In this document: piece after piece, positions 14,142-23,031 of the stretch
Layout: every line of letters starts with the position of its first letter
How positions within the stretch are numbered: the stretch's first letter is position 1
Source of the DNA: Prevotellaceae bacterium UBA1743
GTDB taxonomy: Bacteria; Bacteroidota; Bacteroidia; Bacteroidales; Bacteroidaceae
Reading direction: 5' to 3'
DNA: 32,949 nucleotides
NCBI GenBank assembly: GCA_002314945.1
Contig: DCHV01000065.1
Coordinates: 1 to 32,949 of the forward strand
Made by a program: the position numbers and the translations under genes
Notes under the pieces: generated by a model
What the model was told of the DNA's origin: nothing
The model's database searches: none
The model's input: only the letters and a program-made list of their open reading frames with translations

Positions 14142-14732
14142 ATGAAAGTAGCTGTAGTAAAATACAATGCAGGGAACATTTACTCCGTAATCCATGCACT
14201 GAAAAGGATGGGAGTTGATCCGATATTGTCTGATGACCCAGATACTCTGGCAACTGCCGACAAGGTCCTTTTTCCAGGACAGGGAGAAGCCAGCAATGCA
14301 ATGCAATACCTGAGGCGACACAGGCTGGATGAGGTAATCCGCAACCTGAAACAGCCCATCTTAGGCATCTGTATCGGCCAACAGCTAATGTGCCGTCACT
14401 CGGAAGAAGGAAACACAGATTGCTTAGGCATCTTTGACGCGGAAGTGAAACGTTTCATACCAGAACGACACGAGGACAAAGTTCCCCACATGGGATGGAA
14501 CCAACTGACAGAAGTGAGCAGTCCACTATTCAAGGGATTCTCCGACAATGAGTTTGTCTATTTTGTGCATAGCTTCTATGTACCTGTATGCAATCAGACC
14601 ATTGCTACCACGGAGTATATTTTACCCTTCAGCGCTGCACTTCATCATGACAATTTCTATGCCACGCAATTCCATCCCGAAAAAAGTGGAAGTGTGGGCG
14701 AACGCATCTTAAAGAACTTTCTTGACCTATGA
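14142..14732 (+). CDS. hisH: imidazole glycerol phosphate synthase, glutaminase subunit HisH
   Basis: This 196-residue class I glutamine amidotransferase supplies ammonia to HisF for step 5 of histidine synthesis. The catalytic triad is visible: C77 in 'LGICIGQ', and H178 and E180 in 'FHPEKS'. The start is supported by the promoter 21 bp upstream. It overlaps hisA by 4 bp (ATGA). The genes for the early and final steps (hisG, hisD, hisC, hisB) are not in the window, so the pathway is split or continues elsewhere. Confidence 0.96.
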   Translation: MKVAVVKYNAGNIYSVIHALKRMGVDPILSDDPDTLATADKVLFPGQGEASNAMQYLRRHRLDEVIRNLKQPILGICIGQQLMCRHSEEGNTDCLGIFDAEVKRFIPERHEDKVPHMGWNQLTEVSSPLFKGFSDNEFVYFVHSFYVPVCNQTIATTEYILPFSAALHHDNFYATQFHPEKSGSVGERILKNFLDL

Positions 14733-15457
14733 TAGAACTGATTCCAGCGATAGACATCATCGACGGGAAGTGTGTACGTCTGACAAAAGGAGACTACGAC
14801 ACAAAAAAAGTGTATGCAGACGATCCAGCCAGCATAGCACAGGAATTTGAACAATTAGGTTTCAAACGCCTGCATGTGGTAGATCTGGATGGAGCAAAGA
14901 GCAAGCATGTAGTGAACGATGCCACCCTGCGCTCCATCACACGAAACACACAACTCATAGTAGATTTCGGTGGGGGCGTAAAGACAAAAGACGATCTCGA
15001 CAAAGCCTACGAAGCAGGTGCCTCGATGGTAACAGCAGGCAGCATCGCCATCACCCAACCAGAAACATACCTCGAATGGTTGGAACAATATGGTGCTGAC
15101 CGACTGATATTGGGAGCCGATGTCCGCAACGGACGTGTGAGCATCAACGGATGGAAAGAGGATAGCAATGTGATGCTGACCGAGTACCTGACACGATACA
15201 TGAAAGCAGGGACCAAGAATGTATTGTGCACGGAAATAAGCAAAGACGGCATGTTGCAGGGACCCGCCATCGAACTCTACAAGGAGGTGATGGCAGCGCA
15301 TCCATCCTGCCACTTAATTGCCAGCGGAGGAGTAAGCGGAATGGAGGACATTCTGGCACTCGAAGAAGCACATATCCCAGCTGTTGTATTCGGGAAGGCT
15401 ATCTACGAAGGACGAATAGACATGAAGGAACTCGCCAAAAGGTTCTCACTCTCATAA
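14729..15457 (+). CDS. hisA: ProFAR isomerase HisA
   Basis: This 242-residue TIM-barrel enzyme converts ProFAR to PRFAR, the step before HisH/HisF. It opens with 'LIPAIDIIDGKCVRLTKGD', whose Asp is the conserved catalytic acid. The C-terminal half carries the second catalytic Asp in 'CTEISKDGMLQGP' and the phosphate-binding 'ASGGVSG' loop. Length is normal. hisF starts 10 bp downstream. Confidence 0.96.
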   Translation: MIELIPAIDIIDGKCVRLTKGDYDTKKVYADDPASIAQEFEQLGFKRLHVVDLDGAKSKHVVNDATLRSITRNTQLIVDFGGGVKTKDDLDKAYEAGASMVTAGSIAITQPETYLEWLEQYGADRLILGADVRNGRVSINGWKEDSNVMLTEYLTRYMKAGTKNVLCTEISKDGMLQGPAIELYKEVMAAHPSCHLIASGGVSGMEDILALEEAHIPAVVFGKAIYEGRIDMKELAKRFSLS

Positions 15458-15467
15458 AGAAACAGTC

Positions 15468-16223
15468 ATGTTAGCAAAAAGAATCATACCTTGTCTGGAC
15501 GTAAAAGATGGGCAAACTGTAAAAGGAACCAACTTTGTCAACCTGCGCCAAGCAGGAGATCCAGTTGAATTGGGACATGCATACAGTGAGCAGGGAGCAG
15601 ATGAGTTGGTCTTCTTAGACATCACAGCCAGCCACGAAGGAAGAAAGACTTTCACGGACATGGTACAAAGGGTTGCAGCCGAGATAAGCATACCGTTTAC
15701 TGTCGGTGGTGGTATAGGCGAATTGAAAGATGTAGAACGACTATTAGCAGCGGGAGCTGACAAAGTGAGCATCAACAGTGCCGCCCTAAGACGTCCTGAA
15801 CTGATTGATGAAATCACCAGCCATTTCGGTAGCCAAGTATGCGTAGTGGCTATCGATGCACACTTGGATGCAAACGGATGGACATGCTACCTCAACGGAG
15901 GACGCATCCCTACTGAAAGAGGACTCTTTGAGTGGGCACGCGAAGCCAATGACCGTGGAGCGGGCGAGATTCTCTTCACCAGCATGGATCATGACGGAGT
16001 GAAAACAGGATTTGCCTACGAGGCACTTCATCGTCTATCGGAAGAACTCACCATTCCTATAATCGCGTCGGGCGGAGCGGGAGCAATGGAACATTTCCGG
16101 GACGCATTTACCTTAGGACATGCAGATGCATCCTTGGCAGCAAGTGTCTTCCATTTTGGAGAAATAGGAATTCCCCAACTGAAGCAATATCTAAAAGAAG
16201 AAAATATTAACGTACGATTATGA
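15468..16223 (+). CDS. hisF: imidazole glycerol phosphate synthase, cyclase subunit HisF
   Basis: This 251-residue TIM barrel starts with the HisF signature 'LAKRIIPCLDVKDGQTVKG', including the catalytic Asp. 'TVGGGIGELKDVERLLAAGADKVSINSAA' and the later 'TSMDHDGVKTGFA' (second Asp) and 'IIASGGAGAMEHF' are present. It works with HisH to make IGP and AICAR. Its stop overlaps the hisIE start by 4 bp. Confidence 0.97.
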   Translation: MLAKRIIPCLDVKDGQTVKGTNFVNLRQAGDPVELGHAYSEQGADELVFLDITASHEGRKTFTDMVQRVAAEISIPFTVGGGIGELKDVERLLAAGADKVSINSAALRRPELIDEITSHFGSQVCVVAIDAHLDANGWTCYLNGGRIPTERGLFEWAREANDRGAGEILFTSMDHDGVKTGFAYEALHRLSEELTIPIIASGGAGAMEHFRDAFTLGHADASLAASVFHFGEIGIPQLKQYLKEENINVRL

Positions 16224-16834
16224 CTATAGATTTCGAAAAATGTGGTGGGTTGGTACCAGCCATCATTCAGGATGCAGAGACAAAGAATGTGCTCATGCTT
16301 GGGTTTATGAATCAGGAAGCATACGACAAGACAATAGAAACGGGGTTGGTGACCTTCTATAGTCGCACGCGCAAGACTCTATGGACAAAGGGAGAGACAA
16401 GCAACAACTACCTGCATGTGGTAGAAATCAAGAACGATTGTGACAATGACACATTGCTTATCTACGTGCATCCCGATGGACCTGTTTGCCATACCGGCAC
16501 AGATACTTGTTGGGGAGAAAAGAACGAGAAGAACCCTCTGCTATTCCTCACCGAACTGAACAATTTCATCGAAAAGCGTCATGAAGAAATGCCCGAGGGA
16601 AGTTACACAACTTCACTCTTCCGCGATGGATTGAACCGCATGGCACAAAAAGTAGGAGAAGAAGCACTCGAACTGGTTATCGAAGCCACAAACGGCACGA
16701 ACGAGAGAATGATATACGAAGGATCGGACATGCTGTACCACCTGATTGTACTGTTGACGAGCAAAGGATTACGTATCGAGCAAATGGCAGCCGAACTGGC
16801 TGAGCGCCATGCGCCAGGGTGGAAGAAACACTAA
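16220..16834 (+). CDS. hisI: bifunctional PR-AMP cyclohydrolase / PR-ATP pyrophosphatase HisIE
   Basis: This 204-residue fusion carries out steps 2 and 3 of histidine synthesis. The HisI half (1-100) has the metal-binding sites at C74-D75-x-D77 and 'C90-H-T-G-T-D-T-C97-W'. The HisE half (about 108-204) is the helical pyrophosphatase ('GLNRMAQKVGEEALELVIEA', 'SDMLYHLIVLL'). The fusion is common in bacteria. It ends the his block; ftsE follows after 9 bp without a new promoter. Confidence 0.96.
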   Translation: MTIDFEKCGGLVPAIIQDAETKNVLMLGFMNQEAYDKTIETGLVTFYSRTRKTLWTKGETSNNYLHVVEIKNDCDNDTLLIYVHPDGPVCHTGTDTCWGEKNEKNPLLFLTELNNFIEKRHEEMPEGSYTTSLFRDGLNRMAQKVGEEALELVIEATNGTNERMIYEGSDMLYHLIVLLTSKGLRIEQMAAELAERHAPGWKKH

Positions 16835-16843
16835 AGAAGAACT

Positions 16844-17536
16844 ATGATACTGGACTACCGGAATATAGACATCTATCAGGACGACCATTGCGTACTGGAG
16901 AATGTAAACATGCAGTTACATGAAGGTGACTTGGTGTATCTGACTGGTGCGGTAGGAAGCGGCAAGACGAGTCTGATGAAGACCATCTACGGTGAGCTTC
17001 CCTGTGAAGGGGAAAAAGCAGATGTGTTGGGATTTGATATGAGGAAAATCCATTCCAGACAGTTGCCAGACTTGAGGCGGCAATTAGGTATTGTCTTCCA
17101 AGACTTCAAATTGTTACCCGATAGAAATATCAGAAAAAACCTGGACTTTGTACTGAGTTGCACCGGTTGGACAGACAAGAAAAAGCGCAAGAACCGTATT
17201 CAAGAAGTGATGGAAATGGTGGGTATGGAAGACGTACTGAACAAGTACATCTTCGAAGTGTCTGGGGGAGAGAAACAGCGCATCAGCATCGCACGAGCCA
17301 TACTTAATTTTCCCAAGCTAATTCTTGCAGACGAACCTACTGGCAATCTGGATGATGACAACGGAGAACGAATCATGTCGCTACTGGACAAGATACGACG
17401 AGAGAACAATTCCACCATCATCCTAAGCACACACAACATGAAATGGTTGGATGCATTTCCAGGACAAGTCTATACAATAAGAAACGGAGAACTCTTGTTC
17501 GAAGAGAACGAATACATACAGGATAAAGAAATATAA
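16844..17536 (+). CDS. ftsE: FtsE-like ABC ATPase
   Basis: This 230-residue ABC ATP-binding protein carries Walker A GAVGSGKT (35-42), a Q-loop around Q86 in 'VFQDFKLLPDRNI', the signature 'VSGGEKQR' (139-146) and Walker B 'LILADE' (159-164). 'FQDFKLLPDR' and the short length fit FtsE, which with the permease FtsX controls cell-wall hydrolases at the septum. No ftsX is adjacent. A different ABC transporter ATPase is possible but less likely. The gene sits between hisIE and lysC with 9-bp gaps on each side. Confidence 0.8.
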   Translation: MILDYRNIDIYQDDHCVLENVNMQLHEGDLVYLTGAVGSGKTSLMKTIYGELPCEGEKADVLGFDMRKIHSRQLPDLRRQLGIVFQDFKLLPDRNIRKNLDFVLSCTGWTDKKKRKNRIQEVMEMVGMEDVLNKYIFEVSGGEKQRISIARAILNFPKLILADEPTGNLDDDNGERIMSLLDKIRRENNSTIILSTHNMKWLDAFPGQVYTIRNGELLFEENEYIQDKEI

Positions 17537-17545
17537 AGCAGAACT

Positions 17546-18865
17546 ATGAAAGTAATGAAATTCGGCGGTACATCCGTAGGTACCGCAGAGCGCATGAAGA
17601 GTGTGGCTCAATTGATTTCTTGTGACATGGACACAAAGATCGTGGTATTGTCGGCCATGTCGGGAACCACCAACACACTGGTGGAAATCTCGGGATATCT
17701 ATACAAGAAGAATCCAGAGGGAGCCAATACACTAATCAACAAATTGGAACAGAAATATATCGCACATACATTCGAGTTGTATAAGACTGAAGAATGGCGC
17801 AAAGCAACCACCAAGTTCCTACACGAAGAATTTGATTACTTACGAAGTTTCACAAAGGTACATTTCACATCATTTGAGGAAAAGGTAATCCTGGCACAGG
17901 GAGAAATCATCAGCACAAACATGATGACAAATTACCTAAAGGAATGTGGCGAGAACACAATTCTATTGTCTGCCCTCGACATCATTCGTACTGACAAAAA
18001 TGCAGAACCAGACTTCTCCTATATATCAAATAAGTCACAGAATATTATGGCAGAGAATCCCGGATATAAAATCTACATTACACAGGGATTCATTTGTCGC
18101 AATGCGTATGGCGAAATAGACAATTTGCTGAGAGGTGGCAGTGACTACACAGCTTGCCTGATTGGTGCAGCCCTGAAAACCGAAGAAATCCAGATATGGA
18201 CGGATATAGACGGTATGCACAACAACGACCCACGTATAGTAGAGAATACGGTACCTGTACGTCAATTGCATTTCGAAGAGGCTGCCGAATTGGCCTATTT
18301 CGGAGCAAAGATCTTGCATCCGACATGCATTCAGCCAGCCAAATTCGCAGGTGTTCCAGTACGACTGCTCAACACCATGGATCCTACAGCACCCGGCACC
18401 CTCATCAACAATAGTTTCCAGCCTGGCACAATCAAAGCCGTAGCTGCCAAAGACGATATCGTATGCATACAGATAGAGAGCAGCAGAATGTTGTTGGCAC
18501 ATGGTTTCCTGCGTAAAGTGTTTGAGATATTCGAGATCTACAAGACAAGTATCGATATGATATGCACAAGCGAAGTGGGTGTCTCACTCACTATCGACAA
18601 TGCAGCTCACCTAAATGAAATAGTGGAAGAACTAAAGAAATACGGTACTGTATCGGTTGAGAAAGAAATGGTCATCGTATGCGTTGTCGGCGATTTGAGT
18701 GCAAACAATATCGGGTTCGAGACAATGGCGAGCGAAGCATTCAGACAGATACCTGTACGTATGATTAGTTATGGTGGATCACGTCACAATATTTCGTTCC
18801 TCGTGCAGAAAGAGGATAAGAAACGTACGCTACAAGCCTTGAGCGACACTTTGTTCCATTCATAA
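17546..18865 (+). CDS. lysC: monofunctional aspartate kinase
   Basis: This 439-residue enzyme catalyses the first step of lysine, threonine, methionine and DAP synthesis. The N-terminal signature K5-F-G-G-T-S10 and the internal 'GGSDYTACLIGAAL' and 'WTDIDGMHNNDPRIV' blocks make up the kinase domain. The last 140 residues form tandem ACT domains ('CIQIESSRM', 'SEVGVSLTIDN'), which usually bind lysine or threonine as feedback inhibitors. It is not fused to homoserine dehydrogenase. lysA follows after 4 bp. Confidence 0.94.
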   Translation: MKVMKFGGTSVGTAERMKSVAQLISCDMDTKIVVLSAMSGTTNTLVEISGYLYKKNPEGANTLINKLEQKYIAHTFELYKTEEWRKATTKFLHEEFDYLRSFTKVHFTSFEEKVILAQGEIISTNMMTNYLKECGENTILLSALDIIRTDKNAEPDFSYISNKSQNIMAENPGYKIYITQGFICRNAYGEIDNLLRGGSDYTACLIGAALKTEEIQIWTDIDGMHNNDPRIVENTVPVRQLHFEEAAELAYFGAKILHPTCIQPAKFAGVPVRLLNTMDPTAPGTLINNSFQPGTIKAVAAKDDIVCIQIESSRMLLAHGFLRKVFEIFEIYKTSIDMICTSEVGVSLTIDNAAHLNEIVEELKKYGTVSVEKEMVIVCVVGDLSANNIGFETMASEAFRQIPVRMISYGGSRHNISFLVQKEDKKRTLQALSDTLFHS

Positions 18866-18869
18866 AGAT

Positions 18870-20045
18870 ATGGGACAAATGAAGAAAGGAACATTCCCAT
18901 ACGACAAGTTTCAGTCACTCCAAACGCCCTTCTATTACTATGACACACAACTGCTGGATAACACCTTGCAGTCCATAAAGAAGGAGACGGACAAGCATGA
19001 AGGTTACCATTTGCACTATGCAGTAAAATCCAATGCCAACAAAAAAGTGCTCCGTCATATCATGGAGGCTGGCTTTGGGGCTGATTGCGTGAGTGGAGGT
19101 GAGATACAAACATGTCTGGACGCAGGATTCCCTGCCGAGGAAATCGTATTTGCCGGTGTAGGAAAGGCTGACTGGGAAATCAAATTAGGTCTTACTGCAG
19201 GAATCCAATATTTCAATGTAGAGAGCATTCCCGAACTAGAGGTTATCAATGAAATAGCCGGAGAAATGGGGAAAGTGGCACGCATAAGTTTCCGCATCAA
19301 CCCCAATGTAGGAGCACACACTCATGCCCACATCACTACAGGATTGGCAGAAAATAAGTTTGGCATTGAGATGGCGGATATGGAAAAGGTCATCCGCATC
19401 GCACAAAAGATGGAAAACGTAGAGTTCGTAGGATTGCATTTCCACATAGGAAGTCAAATACTGGAAATGGATGATTTCGTAGCGTTATGCAATCGAATCA
19501 ACGAACTACAGGACAAGTTGGAAACCTTAGATATTCCTACTGTAAAGAATATCAATGTGGGTGGTGGATTGGGCATTGATTACCAGCATCCTAACGAGAA
19601 CCCTATCCCCGATTTCAAGGCTTACTTTGACACATACGCCAACCACCTGAAGCTACGTCCTGGTCAACACTTGCATTTTGAACTTGGGCGTGCAGTCACA
19701 GGCCAATGCGGTTCACTCATCACACGTTGCCTCTATGTAAAGAAAGGCACCATTAAGCAGTTTGCCATTGTAGATGCAGGAATGACAGAACTGATACGTC
19801 CTGCACTATACAATGCATTGCATGTGATAGAAAACCTTTCAAGTACATGCGATGAGGAGAAATATGACATAGTAGGCCCTATATGTGAAAGCAGCGACAC
19901 GTTTGCCTGTAACTATTCTCTCCCAAAGACACAGCGTGGAGACTTGATTGCCATACGTTCAGCAGGCGCCTATGGAGAAATTATGGCAAGCCAATACAAT
20001 TGTCGCAAATTGCCAGGAAGCTATACTACTGAAGATTTCGAATAA
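18870..20045 (+). CDS. lysA: diaminopimelate decarboxylase
   Basis: This 391-residue PLP enzyme (alanine-racemase-like barrel plus beta domain) converts meso-DAP to lysine. The PLP lysine is K53 in 'YAVKSNANK'. 'GLHFHIGSQ', the glycine-rich 'NVGGGLGID', 'CESSDTFA' and the C-terminal 'GAYGEIMAS' are all present. An alternative ATG three codons in (18879) is possible. Pairing with lysC in one unit makes sense, since both ends of the lysine branch are co-expressed. The glycosyltransferase starts 3 bp later. Confidence 0.95.
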   Translation: MGQMKKGTFPYDKFQSLQTPFYYYDTQLLDNTLQSIKKETDKHEGYHLHYAVKSNANKKVLRHIMEAGFGADCVSGGEIQTCLDAGFPAEEIVFAGVGKADWEIKLGLTAGIQYFNVESIPELEVINEIAGEMGKVARISFRINPNVGAHTHAHITTGLAENKFGIEMADMEKVIRIAQKMENVEFVGLHFHIGSQILEMDDFVALCNRINELQDKLETLDIPTVKNINVGGGLGIDYQHPNENPIPDFKAYFDTYANHLKLRPGQHLHFELGRAVTGQCGSLITRCLYVKKGTIKQFAIVDAGMTELIRPALYNALHVIENLSSTCDEEKYDIVGPICESSDTFACNYSLPKTQRGDLIAIRSAGAYGEIMASQYNCRKLPGSYTTEDFE

Positions 20046-20048
20046 CGA

Positions 20049-21191
20049 ATGATTCTGTTCATTACCCTTGTTCCTGTTTTGGTAACAGGTGTCGTATGTC
20101 TTATACTGGACTTGCATTTCCTACGTTTGGGAAATATCAGCAAGAAACAGGAACGTGTGCAGAAGACGGACGACCTTCCTCCAGCTACAATTCTCATCAC
20201 CACACAAAATGAAGAGGACTTGCTAAGGAAGAACCTCCCCCTATTCCTAAAACAAGAATACTCTATCGGATATGAAGTCGTAATTGTAGATATACGAAGC
20301 AAGGACAATACATTGGACTATCTTTCTGAGTTGGAGAATTATTATCCCAATCTACACCACACTTCCATACCAGAAAGCGCCCGTGACATCAGCCTCGACA
20401 GATTGGCATTATCACTTGGATTCAAATCTGCCACCTTCGAATGGGTTGTACTCACTAAGATTGATTGCCAACCCTGCAACAACAAATGGCTAAGCCGTTT
20501 GATGCTCTCATGCACATCCGACAAATCGGTAGTATTAGGAATGACTCAATACATTTCATCAGGAAAAAGAGTAAGCAAGCAAATGTTCTACAAACTATGG
20601 AATCAGATGCTTTGGCTACCCTATGCAAGGTTTCATTCGCCAACATGGGCTGACGGAAGTTGTCTATGCTATCGACGCAGCAAGTTCTTCTCTCATCACG
20701 GATTTGCCTCACATGCAAACTTGACTATCGCCGCAGAGATACTGATGGTAAACCTTCAAATACGCAGAAACGAATGTACCATAAACACGGACCCGAAAGC
20801 AGAAATTCTTCAGGACACTCCCAACATAAGACAATGGCGTAAAGAACGCATTATCGACTGCGAAGCAAATCGACACACACAAAATGCGTTTCTCTACCAT
20901 ATTTGGAAAAAAATGTGTTCTATATGGCCTTTGGCATATACTATCCTCACAATTGTCATGATTGTATTATACATTCATGATATGTGGGTCGTAGGCATAT
21001 CGGCTACATTATGGCTCATTCATGTGATAGTATCATATTGTTGCTTCCGCTACACATCACGACAAGTAGGTTATCCATGCTCCTTCCTGTTCATGCCGTT
21101 CTATGCTCTGATGATGCCACTTTGGGAAATACAGACTGGGTGGTCTCACTTTTGGACAGACAAGAAAGCATTCCAGAAAAAACACATCTAA
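20049..21191 (+). CDS. membrane-anchored family 2 glycosyltransferase
   Basis: This 380-residue protein has an N-terminal membrane helix (about 1-25) and a GT-A catalytic domain opening with 'ATILITTQNEEDLLRKNLP'. The 'EVVIVDIRSKDNTLDYL' strand is typical of nucleotide-sugar binding. About three C-terminal helices follow from residue 285. The usual DxD region reads 'LTKIDCQP', keeping only one Asp, and a Q-x-x-R-x-like 'RQWRKER' occurs near 260. It probably extends a lipid-linked or surface polysaccharide at the inner membrane; donor and acceptor are unknown. dedA starts 11 bp downstream. Confidence 0.82.
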   Translation: MILFITLVPVLVTGVVCLILDLHFLRLGNISKKQERVQKTDDLPPATILITTQNEEDLLRKNLPLFLKQEYSIGYEVVIVDIRSKDNTLDYLSELENYYPNLHHTSIPESARDISLDRLALSLGFKSATFEWVVLTKIDCQPCNNKWLSRLMLSCTSDKSVVLGMTQYISSGKRVSKQMFYKLWNQMLWLPYARFHSPTWADGSCLCYRRSKFFSHHGFASHANLTIAAEILMVNLQIRRNECTINTDPKAEILQDTPNIRQWRKERIIDCEANRHTQNAFLYHIWKKMCSIWPLAYTILTIVMIVLYIHDMWVVGISATLWLIHVIVSYCCFRYTSRQVGYPCSFLFMPFYALMMPLWEIQTGWSHFWTDKKAFQKKHI

Positions 21192-21202
21192 AAATACATA
21201 TT

Positions 21203-21829
21203 ATGCAATCTATACCGTTCATTGCCTGGTGTCTCGAGCATCTCAATTATTGGGTCATAACTCTCCTAATGGCCATCGAAAGTAGTTTTATTCCATTCCC
21301 AAGTGAAGTAGTTGTACCGCCTGCCGCCTATCTTGCAGCAAGCCAAGGAGAGATGAACGTATTCATTGTAATCCTGTGCGCAACGATTGGAGCCTTGATA
21401 GGCGCTCTTGTCAACTATCTATTGGCATACTATTTAGGTAGGCCCTTGGTGTATCGCTTCGCCAATAGCAGATTGGGGCATGTTTGTCTTATTGACGAGG
21501 AGAAAGTGCAGAAGGCCGAACAATATTTTGATGAGCACGGAGCCTTGGGAACCTTTGTAGGACGTCTCGTTCCTGCCGTACGTCAATTGATCAGTATTCC
21601 AGCAGGCCTTGCAAAGATGAACATGGGACGTTTTCTCTGCTATACAGCGTTGGGAGCAGGCGTTTGGAATTGCATTTTGGCAGGCATCGGTTATTACTTG
21701 GCAAGTGTAGTGCCATACGAACAACTGGATGCCACGGTGGCCGAATATTCATCACATCTGAAAGTCATCATGCTATTGCTTGGAGCAGCTGTCGTGGGAT
21801 ATCTTGTGTACAAAGGTACTAAAAAATGA
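21203..21829 (+). CDS. DedA family membrane protein
   Basis: This protein of about 208 residues has four to five membrane segments and the DedA/SNARE-associated pattern: 'SSFIPFPSEVVVPPAAYLA', a glycine-rich 'GALIGALVNYLLAYYLGR', and the hallmark 'GRLVPAVRQLISIPAGLAKM'. DedA proteins are linked to membrane-potential homeostasis and undecaprenyl-phosphate or phospholipid flipping. That fits the neighbouring glycosyltransferase, although the specific substrate is inferred. The open frame back to 20984 overlaps the glycosyltransferase gene; the ATG at 21203 is used. The stop overlaps the next gene by 4 bp. Confidence 0.9.
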   Translation: MQSIPFIAWCLEHLNYWVITLLMAIESSFIPFPSEVVVPPAAYLAASQGEMNVFIVILCATIGALIGALVNYLLAYYLGRPLVYRFANSRLGHVCLIDEEKVQKAEQYFDEHGALGTFVGRLVPAVRQLISIPAGLAKMNMGRFLCYTALGAGVWNCILAGIGYYLASVVPYEQLDATVAEYSSHLKVIMLLLGAAVVGYLVYKGTKK

Positions 21830-23025
21830 AGCCTTGGCTTATCACGCTCAATAGCGTGTTACTATGCGCATCGATTGCAATTCCCACAAGTGGACAGACA
21901 CCTATGTGGGACGCATTAACCAAATGTGAATACCAGATTGATACTGCCGATGTACGGGTACTGAAAGTAGAAATAGACAATCTTGATTTCTTCCGCGATA
22001 ATGAATACAATACATGCCTCAGAAAAGGATATTCATTGCCAGGACTTTGGGTTCAACCAAAACTAAGGTATGTACCGATGAAGAACATTCTGATTGAAGC
22101 TGGGTTACATGCCTTTATTCTGAATGGAGCCAACAAATACCCCAACTATGTCTATCACGATATCGGAACATGGAAAGGGAATCAGTATCAAAAGGGAGCC
22201 CATATTCTCCCTTGGTTCAGAGTGCAAGGAAAAATCAAGAATCTGAATGTGATATTAGGAGATATCTACGGAGGAAGTAATCACGAACTGAGCGAACCGC
22301 TATTCAACACAGAGACCAATCTTTCACAGGATCCTGAAATGGGTGTACAATTGATATGGGATACGTCATATCTTCATGCAGATACATGGGTCAACTGGCA
22401 GAGCTACATCTTCGAAGAGGACAGTCATCAGGAAGCATTCACGGTAGGAGGTAACTGGCGTTGGATGTACAACAGCAATCAAAACAAATGCCATTTCTAC
22501 ACACCGATGCAAGTGGTCATCCAACACAGAGGAGGAGAGCAAGACACCACTCATCTGGGAGTACAAACAATATGCAACGGTAGTTTGGGCTTCGGTGTAC
22601 GATACAACTATCAGAAAAAGACGCTCAAGCAAGTTGGTGCCGAAGCCAATCTATTAGGTTGCTGGCAACAAAGCGGCAATCTATGGTCCTTTGATACTGG
22701 ATATGCATTACATGGTACTGTGCATGGCAACCTTTGGAATCATTTAGGACTGAGAGCGGGGTACTACTATGTACCAAAGCATTTTGTCAGTTTGTATGGC
22801 AATCCCTTCTTCTCTACCCTAAGTCTGAAGGATGCCACTAATTATCGCCGTATGCACACTGCCTACCTACGCGCAGATTATCATTACACGTTTGCCCACG
22901 ACTATGTATGTGGAGCAGAAGTGGAAGCCTACGAAACGTGGCTTCCACAACGCAATGAATTCAACTTATCCTTTGGTATCTATTTCAGAGTTCATCCCAC
23001 TTTCGTATTGAAGAAGTGGCGATGA
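21826..23025 (+). CDS. putative outer-membrane beta-barrel protein
   Basis: This 399-residue protein has a signal peptide (about 1-24, ending 'IPTSGQTP'). The rest is dominated by alternating aromatic/polar strands ('LWVQPKLRYVPMKN', 'WVNWQSYIFEE', 'LGLRAGYYYV', 'AYLRADYHYTF') and closes 'FNLSFGIYFRVHPTFVLKKW', consistent with an outer-membrane barrel. No named family is recognised. It is ATGA-coupled to dedA and is the last gene of the his-lys unit, so it may belong with the glycosyltransferase and DedA in an envelope function. Its stop lies only 6 bp from the convergent isomerase gene. Confidence 0.6.
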   Translation: MKPWLITLNSVLLCASIAIPTSGQTPMWDALTKCEYQIDTADVRVLKVEIDNLDFFRDNEYNTCLRKGYSLPGLWVQPKLRYVPMKNILIEAGLHAFILNGANKYPNYVYHDIGTWKGNQYQKGAHILPWFRVQGKIKNLNVILGDIYGGSNHELSEPLFNTETNLSQDPEMGVQLIWDTSYLHADTWVNWQSYIFEEDSHQEAFTVGGNWRWMYNSNQNKCHFYTPMQVVIQHRGGEQDTTHLGVQTICNGSLGFGVRYNYQKKTLKQVGAEANLLGCWQQSGNLWSFDTGYALHGTVHGNLWNHLGLRAGYYYVPKHFVSLYGNPFFSTLSLKDATNYRRMHTAYLRADYHYTFAHDYVCGAEVEAYETWLPQRNEFNLSFGIYFRVHPTFVLKKWR

Positions 23026-23031
23026 ATCACC

